Notes under the pieces: generated by a model
Database searches by the model: none
The model's input: only the letters and a program-made list of their open reading frames with translations
Told to the model about the DNA's origin: nothing
NCBI GenBank assembly: GCA_019240125.1
Contig: JAFAYW010000333.1
Location: 1 to 45,658, forward strand
Source of the DNA: Alphaproteobacteria bacterium
GTDB taxonomy: Bacteria; Pseudomonadota; Alphaproteobacteria; ATCC43930; CGMCC-115725
Length of the DNA: 45,658 nucleotides
Direction of reading: 5' to 3'
Translations under genes and position numbers: made by a program
Part shown: piece after piece, positions 9,339 through 17,737 of the stretch
Numbering within the stretch: the first letter of the stretch is position 1
Layout: every line of letters begins with the position of its first letter

Positions 9339-10532
9339 ATGAACATCGATAATGCGGTCAATATCGAGGACCTGCACCGCCTGGCGAAGCGGCGTCTTCC
9401 CAAGGTAGCCTTTGACTTTATCGAGGGGGGACTGGAGGACGAGCGTGGGCTGGACCGCAATACGGCGGCCTTCCACAAGCACAACCTGCTGCCGCGCTAC
9501 CTGGTCGATGTGTCGAAGCGCGATCAATCGGCCACGATCTTCGGGCAGACCTTTTCCAGCCCGTTCGGTATCGCGCCGACCGGCGGCGCCGGGTTGTTCC
9601 GCCGTGGCGCCGACCTGATGCTCGCGCAGGCCGCCTCCGACGCCAATATCCCGTACATCATGTCCGGATCGAGCAACGACTCGCTTGAATCGGCGGCGCG
9701 CGTCGCGCCAAGAAACGCGTGGTATCAGCTTTATGCCGCCCGCGATGGGGGGATCTCGGAAGATCTGATCCGCCGCACCGCCGATGCCGGCATGAGCACC
9801 CTTGTGCTGACCGTCGATGTGCCGGTGCATTCCAAGCGCGAACGCAACACCCGCAACGGCTTTGCCAATATTCGCGGCAACTGGATGAACGCCGCGTTCA
9901 GCCTTAAACCGGCACTGCTCGCCGAGGCGCTGACGCATCCCGGCTGGATCGCCGAATACATCCGCCACGGCGGGACACCCGTGCTGGAGAACTGGCTGCC
10001 TTACGCCAAGCCGGGGGCCACCGCGGAAGACACGGTTCAGTTCAATCGCTCGCAAGTGCCGGCGCATGCGCAAACCTGGCGCGACCTCGAAAAATACCGC
10101 CGCCTCTTCCCGCGCAACCTGGTCGTCAAGGGCATCATGCACCCGGCCGACGCGGTGCGCGCGGCAGAGATCGGCTGCGACGGGGTCATCGTATCCAACC
10201 ATGGCGGGCGCCAGCTCGATCAGGCACCGGCGTCGCTTGATGTCCTGCCGGCGGTCAAGGCGGCCGTCGGCGACCGCATGACAGTGATGCTCGATAGCGG
10301 CGTCCGGCGCGGCGCCGACATCCTGATCGCGATGTGTCTCGGGGCCGATTTCTGCTTCTTCGGCCGGCCCACCCTGTACGGTGCGGTCGCGGGCGGTCTG
10401 CCGGGGGTCAAGAAGGCGGTCGATATCTTCCGCACCGAGATCGATCTGGTGATGGGCCAGATCGGATGCCCCAGCCTCGACCAGCTCGGCCCCGACTTCC
10501 TGTGGAACGACGACTGGCAGCGCAACCGCTGA
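9339..10532 (+). CDS. FMN-dependent alpha-hydroxy-acid oxidase/dehydrogenase
   Basis: A 397-residue TIM-barrel flavoenzyme of the L-lactate/glycolate/(S)-mandelate family, oxidising a 2-hydroxy acid to the 2-oxo acid. Visible motifs are PFGIAPTGGAGLFRRGAD (FMN loop), LTVDVPVHSKRERNTRNGF (conserved Arg residues), the active-site SNHGGRQLD (catalytic His, substrate Arg), and LDSGVRRGADI plus FFGRPTLYG (FMN phosphate). The start was taken at ATG 9339 (MNIDNAVNIEDL), where family homology begins, although the same frame is open upstream to 9147. Substrate not assigned. The gene is divergent from the ABC operon. A strong hairpin at 10550-10581 follows and may end transcription. Confidence 0.92.
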   Translation: MNIDNAVNIEDLHRLAKRRLPKVAFDFIEGGLEDERGLDRNTAAFHKHNLLPRYLVDVSKRDQSATIFGQTFSSPFGIAPTGGAGLFRRGADLMLAQAASDANIPYIMSGSSNDSLESAARVAPRNAWYQLYAARDGGISEDLIRRTADAGMSTLVLTVDVPVHSKRERNTRNGFANIRGNWMNAAFSLKPALLAEALTHPGWIAEYIRHGGTPVLENWLPYAKPGATAEDTVQFNRSQVPAHAQTWRDLEKYRRLFPRNLVVKGIMHPADAVRAAEIGCDGVIVSNHGGRQLDQAPASLDVLPAVKAAVGDRMTVMLDSGVRRGADILIAMCLGADFCFFGRPTLYGAVAGGLPGVKKAVDIFRTEIDLVMGQIGCPSLDQLGPDFLWNDDWQRNR

Positions 10533-10544
10533 GTTGGGAAATCC

Positions 10545-11807
10545 TCAGGCCAGCGCCGGCCGCAAGCCGGCCTGGCGCTGGCGCAGAACCAGGAAGCCGA
10601 TCAGCGCCAGATTGGCGAGGTTAAAGATGACTCCGAGAGCAAAGGCCGGCGCGTAGAACCCGAAATGGTCGTAGAGCGCGCCGGCCAGCCAGCTGCCGAA
10701 CGCCATCCCGCCCATGCTGACGAACAACACGCTCGGCACCCGCCAGGAGGCCTCCGCCGAGGGATAGAATTCGCGGATCGCCACGATGTAGGCGGGGATA
10801 ATGCCGCTGAAACCCAGCCCATAGGCCGCTGATACGGCAAACAGCCCCGCTTCGCTCTGCGTCGTAAGAAACGCGGAGATTGCCAGGGCCTGGCAGAACG
10901 ATCCGGCGAGGACAGTACGCAGGCCCCCGATCCGGTCGGCGAGCCAGCCCCAGAACATCCTGCTGACAAATGCGCAGGCCTGCAGGACCGACAGCATCAG
11001 CGCGCCTTGCGCGGCCGGGATCCCGATATCGGTACAGAAGGCAACGAGGTGGCCTTGCGGTATCGACATCGGGATGCAACAGCAGAAACCTGCGGCACAG
11101 ATCAACCCCAGCACAAGGTTGGGGTGCAGTCCCAGCACCTCGCGTCGGCCCGGCCCGCGACCGCCGGCCGTAAGTGGGACCGGCGCGATCGGAGCCGGCT
11201 GCAAAAACAGCGCGATGGCCGGGACCGTCAGCACGAGGATCGCGGCAAAGCCGATCATCGTCGAGCGCCAGCCATAATTCGCGAGCGCGTGCGAGAAGAT
11301 TGTCGGCCAGGCCATCCCGGCGATGTACTGGCCGGATGAGATCAGCGCCAGCGCCGTGCCGCGGCGACGATCGAACCAGCGGCTGACATAGACGAGGAGC
11401 GGCGGATAGAGCGCGCCGTTGCCGAGCAGGCCGACAAACAGCGCATGCCCGATCAGGAGGCTCCAAATGCCGCCGCTGGACGCGATGCACAGGCCGATCG
11501 CGATCATGACAGCGCCAAAAGTAACGGTGAACCGTACCCCCAATCGCTCCGCGACCTGCCCCATCAGGATGCCACCGAGGCCGGTGCCGACCCAGGTAAA
11601 AGCACCTGCGAGCGCCACGACCTCGCGTGACGCCCCCAGATCGGCCGTGATTGGCTTCAGTCCAACGACCGCCAGCAGGGGCGATCCATAGGAGATCGAC
11701 AGCAGGCCAAGCGTGACGCAAGCCGCCATCCAGGACTGGCCCGTTTCGATGCTGTCGCCCGCTGCCGCTGGTGCACCGCTGCTCACCCGGCTTTCTCCAG
11801 TGCTCAT
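10545..11807 (-). CDS. Major facilitator superfamily transporter
   Basis: A 420-residue polytopic carrier with twelve predicted hydrophobic helices. It has the MFS loop signature GQVAERLGVRF between helices 2 and 3, and WLADRIGGLRTV in the equivalent place of the second half. The long N-terminal segment before helix 1 is hydrophilic. It resembles the monocarboxylate/oxalate-formate type of MFS (RRRGTALALISSGQYIAGMAWP). It converges on the hydroxy-acid oxidase gene, so carriage of an organic acid is an attractive inference but is not shown. It starts at ATG 11807 with only a weak purine stretch upstream. Confidence 0.9.
   Translation of the reverse strand: MSTGESRVSSGAPAAAGDSIETGQSWMAACVTLGLLSISYGSPLLAVVGLKPITADLGASREVVALAGAFTWVGTGLGGILMGQVAERLGVRFTVTFGAVMIAIGLCIASSGGIWSLLIGHALFVGLLGNGALYPPLLVYVSRWFDRRRGTALALISSGQYIAGMAWPTIFSHALANYGWRSTMIGFAAILVLTVPAIALFLQPAPIAPVPLTAGGRGPGRREVLGLHPNLVLGLICAAGFCCCIPMSIPQGHLVAFCTDIGIPAAQGALMLSVLQACAFVSRMFWGWLADRIGGLRTVLAGSFCQALAISAFLTTQSEAGLFAVSAAYGLGFSGIIPAYIVAIREFYPSAEASWRVPSVLFVSMGGMAFGSWLAGALYDHFGFYAPAFALGVIFNLANLALIGFLVLRQRQAGLRPALA
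10550..10581. terminator. Strong hairpin at the convergent end of the hydroxy-acid oxidase and MFS genes
   Basis: CCAGCGCC (10550-10557) pairs perfectly with GGCGCTGG (10574-10581), and the GC-rich interior GGC...GCC can pair further. It lies 18 bases after the oxidase stop and inside the last codons of the opposing MFS gene. No clear T-run follows, so it is only a possible transcription end or RNA-stabilising structure. Confidence 0.3.
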
Positions 11808-12009
11808 TCTCTAGTCATTCATTCTCATAATCGTCGCCCCGGTAGTCGGGCAATCTCCCTTTGCGCACTGGAGCCGCGCATGAAGAAGGGGGAGAATACC
11901 GGCGATCAGTTCACAGGCCGCGCGGGCAGTGAGAGGTTCATCACACTCAACCTGCGGTTATTCCGCTATAAATACGCATTTGAAGCAGGAACGGCGGCAA
12001 GAAGAGACC

Positions 12010-13545
12010 ATGCCGGAGCATTACAAGATCCTACAGCGGCTCTGGGCCCCGTGCGTGCTCTTCGCGGTCTTTATCACCGGAGCGACCTTCACGCCCGACT
12101 TATTACGCTCGATCGGGGCGGATGCCCTCGAGCGTGTACAACAAGTCTTCACCTACGGCGTCCAGATCGGCTTGTGGCTTTCCGGGGCCTATCTGATCGT
12201 CCGGATCGTCAATGTCTTCTTCTGGGATGCCTTTGTCGGGCGGCTGATCGATACCCCGGTGCCCCGCCTGTTAAAGGACACGTTCGGGCTTGTCGTGTTT
12301 ATCGTGGCGGGCGCCGGGATCGTCGGCATCGTCTTCAACCAGTCCGTCACCGGGATCTGGGCGACCTCCGGCGCCATCGGCATCATCCTCGGCCTGGCGC
12401 TGCGCAGCATCATTCTCGACATCTTTACCGGGCTGGCGATCAACGTCGATCGCTCCTACCGCATTGGTGATTGGGTCGAGTTGAACGAACGTCCAGGGCC
12501 GGTCATCCGCGGCAAGGTGCTGGAAATCAACTGGCGCACGACGCGGCTGCAGATCCCAACGGGACGGATCGTCATGGTGCCGAACAGCCGCATGGGCACG
12601 ATGATCATCGCCAATCTGTCGATGCCCGACACTGTCTGCCGCTTCGATGTCAATATCGTGCTCGATTTCTCGGTACCGCGCGCCCGCGCTTTGCGGGTGT
12701 TGCTGGCCGGAGCCAAGGCGGCATGCGGCCCGGACGGCCCGCTCACGACGCCAGCGCCCCGGGTGCTCGTCAACGGGTTGACCGAGCTCGGTGTCGAATA
12801 TCGCGTGATCTATTGGCACACCATCGACAACCCGATGGAGGGCGTCGGCCGCAATACGGTTGTGCAATCGCTGCTGCACCATCTGATGAGCGCCGGCCTG
12901 TCGCCGGCCTATCCCAAGCAGGACACGTTCTCGGCGGAGATGCCGGTGCGCCAGCTGGAGCATCAATCGGCCACCGACCGGACCGAGTTGCTGGGCCGGC
13001 TCGAAATCCTGCAGAGCCTCCTTCCGATGCAGCTCGAGGAGCTGGCGGGCCAGGTCCGGCTGCGCCATTTCGCGGCGGGCGAAGCGTTGGTGGAGCAAGG
13101 CGAACCCGGTGCCTCGATGTTTGTCCTGGCCGAGGGGCTTTGCGAAGTGTGGCAGCTCGGCGACGGCACCCTGCGCAATCTCGCTGTGATCCAACCCGGC
13201 GAATTTGTCGGCGAGATGTCGCTGCTGACCGGCGAGCCGCGATCGGCGACGGTCAAGGCCGCCACCGATGTGGTGGGGTACGAGCTGACGGCCGAGCAAC
13301 TGGCGCCGATCCTCGCCGAAAGCCCCGAGCTTTATGAGGAGATGAGCGTCGTGGTGGCCGAACGCCGGCTGCGGACCAGCCGGCGGCTTGCGGAACTCGA
13401 CGCGGAGAGCCGCGATAGGGAATTGCTCTCCACCTCGGCGCAAATCCTCGAAAAGATGCGCAACTTCTTCCGCCTCATCAGCCGCGCGGCGGGTTCGGGC
13501 CGCCGGGCGCGCCCCGCCATTCCCGGTACGGTCGGCACCGCCTGA
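12010..13545 (+). CDS. MscS-type channel with C-terminal cyclic-nucleotide-binding domain
   Basis: A 511-residue protein. Hydrophobic helices occupy the first 135 residues or so, ending in a Gly/Ala-rich pore-like helix (SGAIGIILGLALRSIILDIF). A MscS beta domain follows (INVDRSYRIGDWVEL...RTTRLQIPTGRIVMVPNS). From about 325 to 450 there is a CAP/CNMP-binding domain with HFAAGEALVEQGEP and the phosphate-binding-cassette-like FVGEMSLLTGEPRSATV. The tail is basic. Such fusions form the bacterial cyclic-nucleotide-gated MscS subfamily, so ligand-gated ion flux is likely. Start at ATG 12010, preceded by AAGAAGAGA. The TATAAAT at 11967-11973 could be a -10 element, but no good -35 is seen. Confidence 0.92.
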   Translation: MPEHYKILQRLWAPCVLFAVFITGATFTPDLLRSIGADALERVQQVFTYGVQIGLWLSGAYLIVRIVNVFFWDAFVGRLIDTPVPRLLKDTFGLVVFIVAGAGIVGIVFNQSVTGIWATSGAIGIILGLALRSIILDIFTGLAINVDRSYRIGDWVELNERPGPVIRGKVLEINWRTTRLQIPTGRIVMVPNSRMGTMIIANLSMPDTVCRFDVNIVLDFSVPRARALRVLLAGAKAACGPDGPLTTPAPRVLVNGLTELGVEYRVIYWHTIDNPMEGVGRNTVVQSLLHHLMSAGLSPAYPKQDTFSAEMPVRQLEHQSATDRTELLGRLEILQSLLPMQLEELAGQVRLRHFAAGEALVEQGEPGASMFVLAEGLCEVWQLGDGTLRNLAVIQPGEFVGEMSLLTGEPRSATVKAATDVVGYELTAEQLAPILAESPELYEEMSVVVAERRLRTSRRLAELDAESRDRELLSTSAQILEKMRNFFRLISRAAGSGRRARPAIPGTVGTA

Positions 13546-13595
13546 GACGAGCCGCCTGAGACGAGCCGCCTGGGGAGGCAGGGGGGAGGCTGGCT

Positions 13596-14730
13596 TCAGG
13601 CCTCCGCCGTAATCGCGTCGGCGCCCTTGATGCGCTGCGCCAGCGCGGCGGCGAGAAAACGATCGATATCGCCATCGAGGACCGAGGCCGGGTTGCCGGT
13701 TTCGACGCCCGTTCGCAGATCTTTCACCATCTGATAGGGCTGCAGCACGTAGGAGCGGATCTGGTGACCCCAGCCGATTTCGGTCTTGGTGGCATTCATC
13801 GCGTCGGTCTCGGCATCGCGCTTTTCCAGTTCCAGTTCGTATAGCCGCGCCCGCAGCATCGCCATCGCGTGCGCCCGGTTCTGGTGCTGAGAGCGCTCGC
13901 TCTGGCACGCGACAACTACCGGGTCGTTCCCCGGCGGCTGGTAGGTGAGGCGGACCGCGCTGTCGGTCTTGTTGACGTGCTGGCCGCCCGCGCCGGAGGA
14001 GCGGTAGGTGTCGACCCGCAGGTATTTGTCCTCGACCTCGACCTCGATCTTGTCGTCGATCACCGGATAGACCCACGCCGAGGCAAAGCTGGTGTGGCGG
14101 CGCGCATTCGAGTCGAACGGCGAGATGCGGACGAGGCGATGCACCCCGCTTTCGGTCTTGAGCCAGCCGTAAGCGTCGGTGCCGTTGATCCGTACCGTCG
14201 CGGATTTGATGCCGGCGCCCTCACCGGCGCTTTCTTCCAGCCACTCGGTCTTGTAGCCACGCGCCTCGGCCCAGCGCACATACATGCGCAACAGCATCTC
14301 GGCCCAGTCCTGCGCCTCGGTGCCGCCGGCCCCGGCATGCACTTCGAGATAGCAATCATTACCGTCGGCCTCGCCCGACAGCAGGCTCTCGATTTCGCGC
14401 TTTTCGGCCTCGTCGCGCAGCGCCGCGAGATTGGCTTCTGCTTCCTGCACAATGCCCTGATCGCCATCCACTTCGCCCAGCTCGATCAGCTCGACCGCGT
14501 CGGCGAGGTCGCGCTCGATGCGGCGATAGCCCTCGATCGAGCGCTCGAGGCGAGTGCGTTCGCGCAGTACCTGCTGTGCAGCGGCCGAATCCTCCCACAA
14601 TCTGGGGTCTTCCGCCTTGGCGTTCAGTTCGGCGAGACGGCGATTTGCGACATCCCAGTCAAAGATGCCTCCTCAGCAGGGCCAACGACTTGGTGATGTC
14701 GTCGACCACCGCCTGCGTTTCGGCGCGCAT
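13596..14730 (-). CDS. prfB: Peptide chain release factor 2, with programmed +1 frameshift
   Basis: Recognises UGA and UAA stop codons and triggers peptide release. Translation starts at ATG 14730 after a good ribosome-binding site (AAAAGGA). After 23 codons it meets an in-frame TGA (14661-14659), and skipping one base continues the protein for 354 more residues, 377 in total. The RF2 stop-recognition motif SPF is at about residues 203-205, and the catalytic GGQ ([16 protein letters not shown]) at about 248-250, essentially the E. coli spacing. It lies 49 bases after mrcA on the same strand. The interruption is regulatory, not a mutation, because the surrounding sequence is the classical frameshift site. 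Confidence 0.96.
14658..14673 (-). promoter_or_regulatory. prfB: RF2 autoregulatory +1 frameshift site
   Basis: On the minus strand the order is AGGAGG (14673-14668), three bases, CTT, TGA, C (CTTTGAC at 14664-14658). The internal Shine-Dalgarno-like sequence sits three bases before the slippery CTT, exactly as in the E. coli prfB site (AGGGGG-TAT-CTT-TGA-C). When RF2 is scarce, ribosomes pause at UGA and shift +1 to make full-length RF2. Confidence 0.95.
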
Positions 14731-14779
14731 GGACAAATCCTTTTGTAAACAGCAACCGTAAGATAGGCGCGAGCGCGGC

Positions 14780-17269
14780 TCAATACAGCCCGCCCGTGCC
14801 GCTCGCCGGAACCGCTCGTGTCGGCAATGCATCCGCGCCGAGGGCGGTATCGGCGGGGCCGCTGGCGACCTCGTCGCCGGGCACATGCAGCCCCTTGTCG
14901 CGGTCCTTGCCGGGCTCGGTCCCCGGCTTATACCCTTCGAGAATACCATCGCCGCCAGTCGCCGGCAGGCCAGTCGATGGGCTGACGCGGTACATCCGGA
15001 CACCCGGCGGCGTCGGGAATTCCTTGGCCGGCACGTCCTTCAGCGCGACCTTCATGAAATCGCGGAAGATCGGCGCCGCGACCACCGCGGCCTGCTCGCC
15101 ATCGCCCAGGCTGACGGGATCATCATAACCAACGAACACGCCGGCCGCGAGATCGGGGCTGAACCCGAGGAACCAGGCATCCTGCCAGTCGCTGGTCGTG
15201 CCGGTCTTGCCGGCGATCGGCTTGCCGACCGCCTTGACCGCGGCGCCGGTGCCGCGCTGCACGACCCCCTCCATCATCTCGGTGATCTGGTAATCGGCCA
15301 CCGGATCGACTATCTGCTCGCGCGTGTCCGGCAGGGTGGGCACGGATTGATGATTCCAGGCGACATTGCCACAGCCGTCGCATTGCCGTTGATCGGCGCG
15401 GAAGATGGTTTTGCCGTCGCGGTCCTGCACCCGGTCAATCAGCGTCGGCGTCAGCTTTTTGCCGCCGGCGTCGATCATCGCGTAGGCGGCTGTGAGCTTT
15501 AGCGGCGTTGTCTCGCCAGCCCCCAGCGACATCGAATACATGCGCGGCATGTGATCCATGATGCCAAAGGTCTCGAGCGTCTGTCCGATCGGGTCCATCC
15601 CGAGGATCGCGGCGACCCGTGCGGTCGCGGCGTTGCGCGAGTGTTCGAGCGCCACCCGCAGCGGAATCGAGCCCATGAAATTGTGCTCGTAATTGACCGG
15701 CGTCCAGGGCGGCAGGCCGGGGCCCTGGCTGATCGAGATCGGCGCGTCCTCGACCAGCGTTGAGGGCGTAAAGCCGTTTTCCAGCGCGGTCAGATAGACG
15801 AACGGCTTGATCGCCGAACCGGGCTGCCGCTTGGCCTGGGTGGCGCGGTTGAACTGGCTCATCTCGAAACTGAAACCGCCGCTCATCGCGAGAACACGGC
15901 CGGTGTGCGGATCGATCGCGACAAAGGCGCCGGAGACCTCGGGAATCTGGCACAGATTATAGAGGGCGGGGCCGTTTGACGGCTTTCCGCCAGTCTTGGC
16001 ATCGTCCGGCAGCGGATCGACCAGAACCAGATCGCCCGGCTTCGCGACATCCACCGCGTTGCGCGGGAAGGGGCCGAGATTACCGTCCTCGCGCAGCGGC
16101 CGTGCCCAGCGCATCTGCGCGAAGGGGATGCGGCCGGTCTCGCCGCCCTTCAGGCCGATCGTGGCACCATCCCCCTCATCGCGCAGGATCATGGCAAGCT
16201 GCCAGCCGACCGCGGCCGCGCCCGCCGGTGATGCCGCGGCGTCGAGACGCTTTGCCCAGTTCGGCCCCGGATCGATATGGCCGACCGCGCCGCGCCAACC
16301 GCCATGACCGCGATCGTAGGCGATCAGCCCGTCGCGCAATGCCTTGTCGGCATAGGCCTGCAATTTGGGATCGAGGCTGGTGCGCACTGACAGCCCGCCC
16401 TGATACAGCGCCTTGTCGCCATAGCGGGCGAGCAACTCGCGGCGCACCTCTTCGGCAAAGTACGGCGCGTTGACGATCTCCGTATCTTCGCGTTTGCGCA
16501 ACGTGATCGGATCGGCCTTGGCTTTGGCGACATCGGCGGCCGACGCGAACCCTGCCTCGGCCATCTGGTCGAGCACGATATCGCGCCGCATCTTGGCGGC
16601 CTGTGGAAAGCGGACTGGGTTGTAATTGTTCGGGCTCTTGGGCAGCCCGGCGATAAACGCCGCCTCGGGCAGGCTGAGTTCGTCGAGTGATTTGTTGAAG
16701 TAGGTCTGCGCCGCAGCGGCGATCCCATAGGCGCCGGAGCCGAGATAGATCTCGTTGAGGTACAGTTCGAGGATGCGATCCTTCGACAGGCTGTCGTCGA
16801 TGCGCATCGCGAGGAGGATTTCCTTCACCTTGCGCGAGATCGAGACCTCGCTGGACAGCAGCATGTTCTTGGCGACCTGCTGCGTTATGGTCGAGGCACC
16901 GACCGGCCGGCGATTGCTGTGCCAGCGCCCGAGATCGGTTACCGCGGCACGGAGGATCGAGACCGGGTCAACCCCGTGATGGCTGTAGAAATTCTTGTCT
17001 TCGGCCGCCATAAAGGCGTGGATCACGAGGTTCGGAATCGCGCCGATCGGCACGAAAACCCGCCGCTCGGTCGCGAACTCGGCAAGCAGCCTGCCGTCGC
17101 CGGCCTGCACCCGCGTCGTGATCGGCGGCTCATAGCGCGCCAATTGTTGGTAATCGGGCAGGTCGCGGCCGAAGTGCCAGATCGTCAGCCCGAGAAAAAC
17201 AGCGCCACCGATGGCCACCAGGACCATACAGACAAACGCCAACCGGATGAGCTTGATCAACGTGCGCAA
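14780..17269 (-). CDS. mrcA: Penicillin-binding protein 1A (bifunctional)
   Basis: An 829-residue inner-membrane murein synthase. It has a short cytoplasmic tail and one helix (VCMVLVAIGGAVFLGLTIW). A GT51 glycosyltransferase domain carries catalytic E90 in MAAEDKNFYSHHGVD and GASTITQQVAKN at 124-135. A central OB-like insertion spans about 315-430. The transpeptidase has SAIK (485-488), SRN (544-546) and KTGTT (688-692). It polymerises lipid II and crosslinks peptides. The start is TTG 17269, supported by AGGGAG about 9 bases upstream. The next ATG would remove part of the membrane anchor. It is followed by prfB, the usual alphaproteobacterial order, and is divergent from rne. Confidence 0.97.
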   Translation of the reverse strand: MRTLIKLIRLAFVCMVLVAIGGAVFLGLTIWHFGRDLPDYQQLARYEPPITTRVQAGDGRLLAEFATERRVFVPIGAIPNLVIHAFMAAEDKNFYSHHGVDPVSILRAAVTDLGRWHSNRRPVGASTITQQVAKNMLLSSEVSISRKVKEILLAMRIDDSLSKDRILELYLNEIYLGSGAYGIAAAAQTYFNKSLDELSLPEAAFIAGLPKSPNNYNPVRFPQAAKMRRDIVLDQMAEAGFASAADVAKAKADPITLRKREDTEIVNAPYFAEEVRRELLARYGDKALYQGGLSVRTSLDPKLQAYADKALRDGLIAYDRGHGGWRGAVGHIDPGPNWAKRLDAAASPAGAAAVGWQLAMILRDEGDGATIGLKGGETGRIPFAQMRWARPLREDGNLGPFPRNAVDVAKPGDLVLVDPLPDDAKTGGKPSNGPALYNLCQIPEVSGAFVAIDPHTGRVLAMSGGFSFEMSQFNRATQAKRQPGSAIKPFVYLTALENGFTPSTLVEDAPISISQGPGLPPWTPVNYEHNFMGSIPLRVALEHSRNAATARVAAILGMDPIGQTLETFGIMDHMPRMYSMSLGAGETTPLKLTAAYAMIDAGGKKLTPTLIDRVQDRDGKTIFRADQRQCDGCGNVAWNHQSVPTLPDTREQIVDPVADYQITEMMEGVVQRGTGAAVKAVGKPIAGKTGTTSDWQDAWFLGFSPDLAAGVFVGYDDPVSLGDGEQAAVVAAPIFRDFMKVALKDVPAKEFPTPPGVRMYRVSPSTGLPATGGDGILEGYKPGTEPGKDRDKGLHVPGDEVASGPADTALGADALPTRAVPASGTGGLY

Positions 17270-17737
17270 CGGCGCAGGCTCCCTATTGTTAAGCCGAAAC
17301 GCCTCCCGGCCCCGCGCAGCTCAGCCCTTATACGCGACCATGTGGCTATTCCAAGGCGAATGTCCTCTCCGTCGGACGTCGCAGGTGTTGCGCCAAGGAG
17401 CTTAAAAGGACCGGCAGATCGGGCGTCGGAGGAAAGCATTGTGACGCGCCGCCGTAATCGTTACATTAGCGGATGCGAATTCGCCTACCGGACGTTTCGT
17501 CCGGCGGTGTTGCGACGCAAAACCGCATGATCGGCAAATCGTTTGCCGCCGCGCCGGGTCGCAGCGCCAGGCTTAGCATGTCGTATTAACCCGAAGCCGA
17601 GCGCACTGCCACGCGACGCCGATGATAAATTTCCGCGACGCTCAAACCGCAGATGCCGCTGGCTTTCTTCCGCACAGCACGGCGTCGCCCGCTACGTTCC
17701 GCGTGGCCCCAGCGGCGCTGCTGGGAGTTTCGCCCGT
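17270..17737. promoter_or_regulatory. Divergent mrcA-rne intergenic region and rne leader
   Basis: These 468 bases hold no convincing gene and must carry the outward promoters of mrcA and rne. For rne, TTGTGA (17438-17443) and TTACAT about 16 bases downstream form a weak sigma-70-like pair. Three compact stem-loops follow at 17488-17548. The rne ribosome-binding site GGGAG lies about 10 bases before ATG 17738. In many alphaproteobacteria an N-acetylmuramoyl-L-alanine amidase gene lies here, but none is present. Confidence 0.5.
17488..17548 (+). promoter_or_regulatory. Three tandem stem-loops in the rne 5' leader
   Basis: Hairpin 1 is CCGGACG-TTT-CGTCCGG (17488-17504). Hairpin 2 is CGGT-g-TTG...CAA-a-ACCG (17505-17525). 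Hairpin 3 is CGGCAAA-TCG-TTTGCCG (17532-17548). Stems 1 and 3 are perfect over 7 base pairs. There is no T-run, so these are not simple terminators. They lie about 190 bases before the rne start codon and should be in its untranslated leader if the promoter is upstream. In enterobacteria rne is autoregulated through leader hairpins, and a similar role here is inference. Confidence 0.5.

Noticed and set aside
12271..14076. 601-codon open frame on the minus strand
   Set aside because: It lies antisense to the MscS-CNMP gene and out of frame with prfB. The product is rich in Arg/Gly/Asp with no domain.
14659..14730. prfB as a pseudogene because of the early TGA
   Set aside because: The stop lies in the classical CTTTGAC site with an AGGAGG stimulator, so it is programmed frameshifting.
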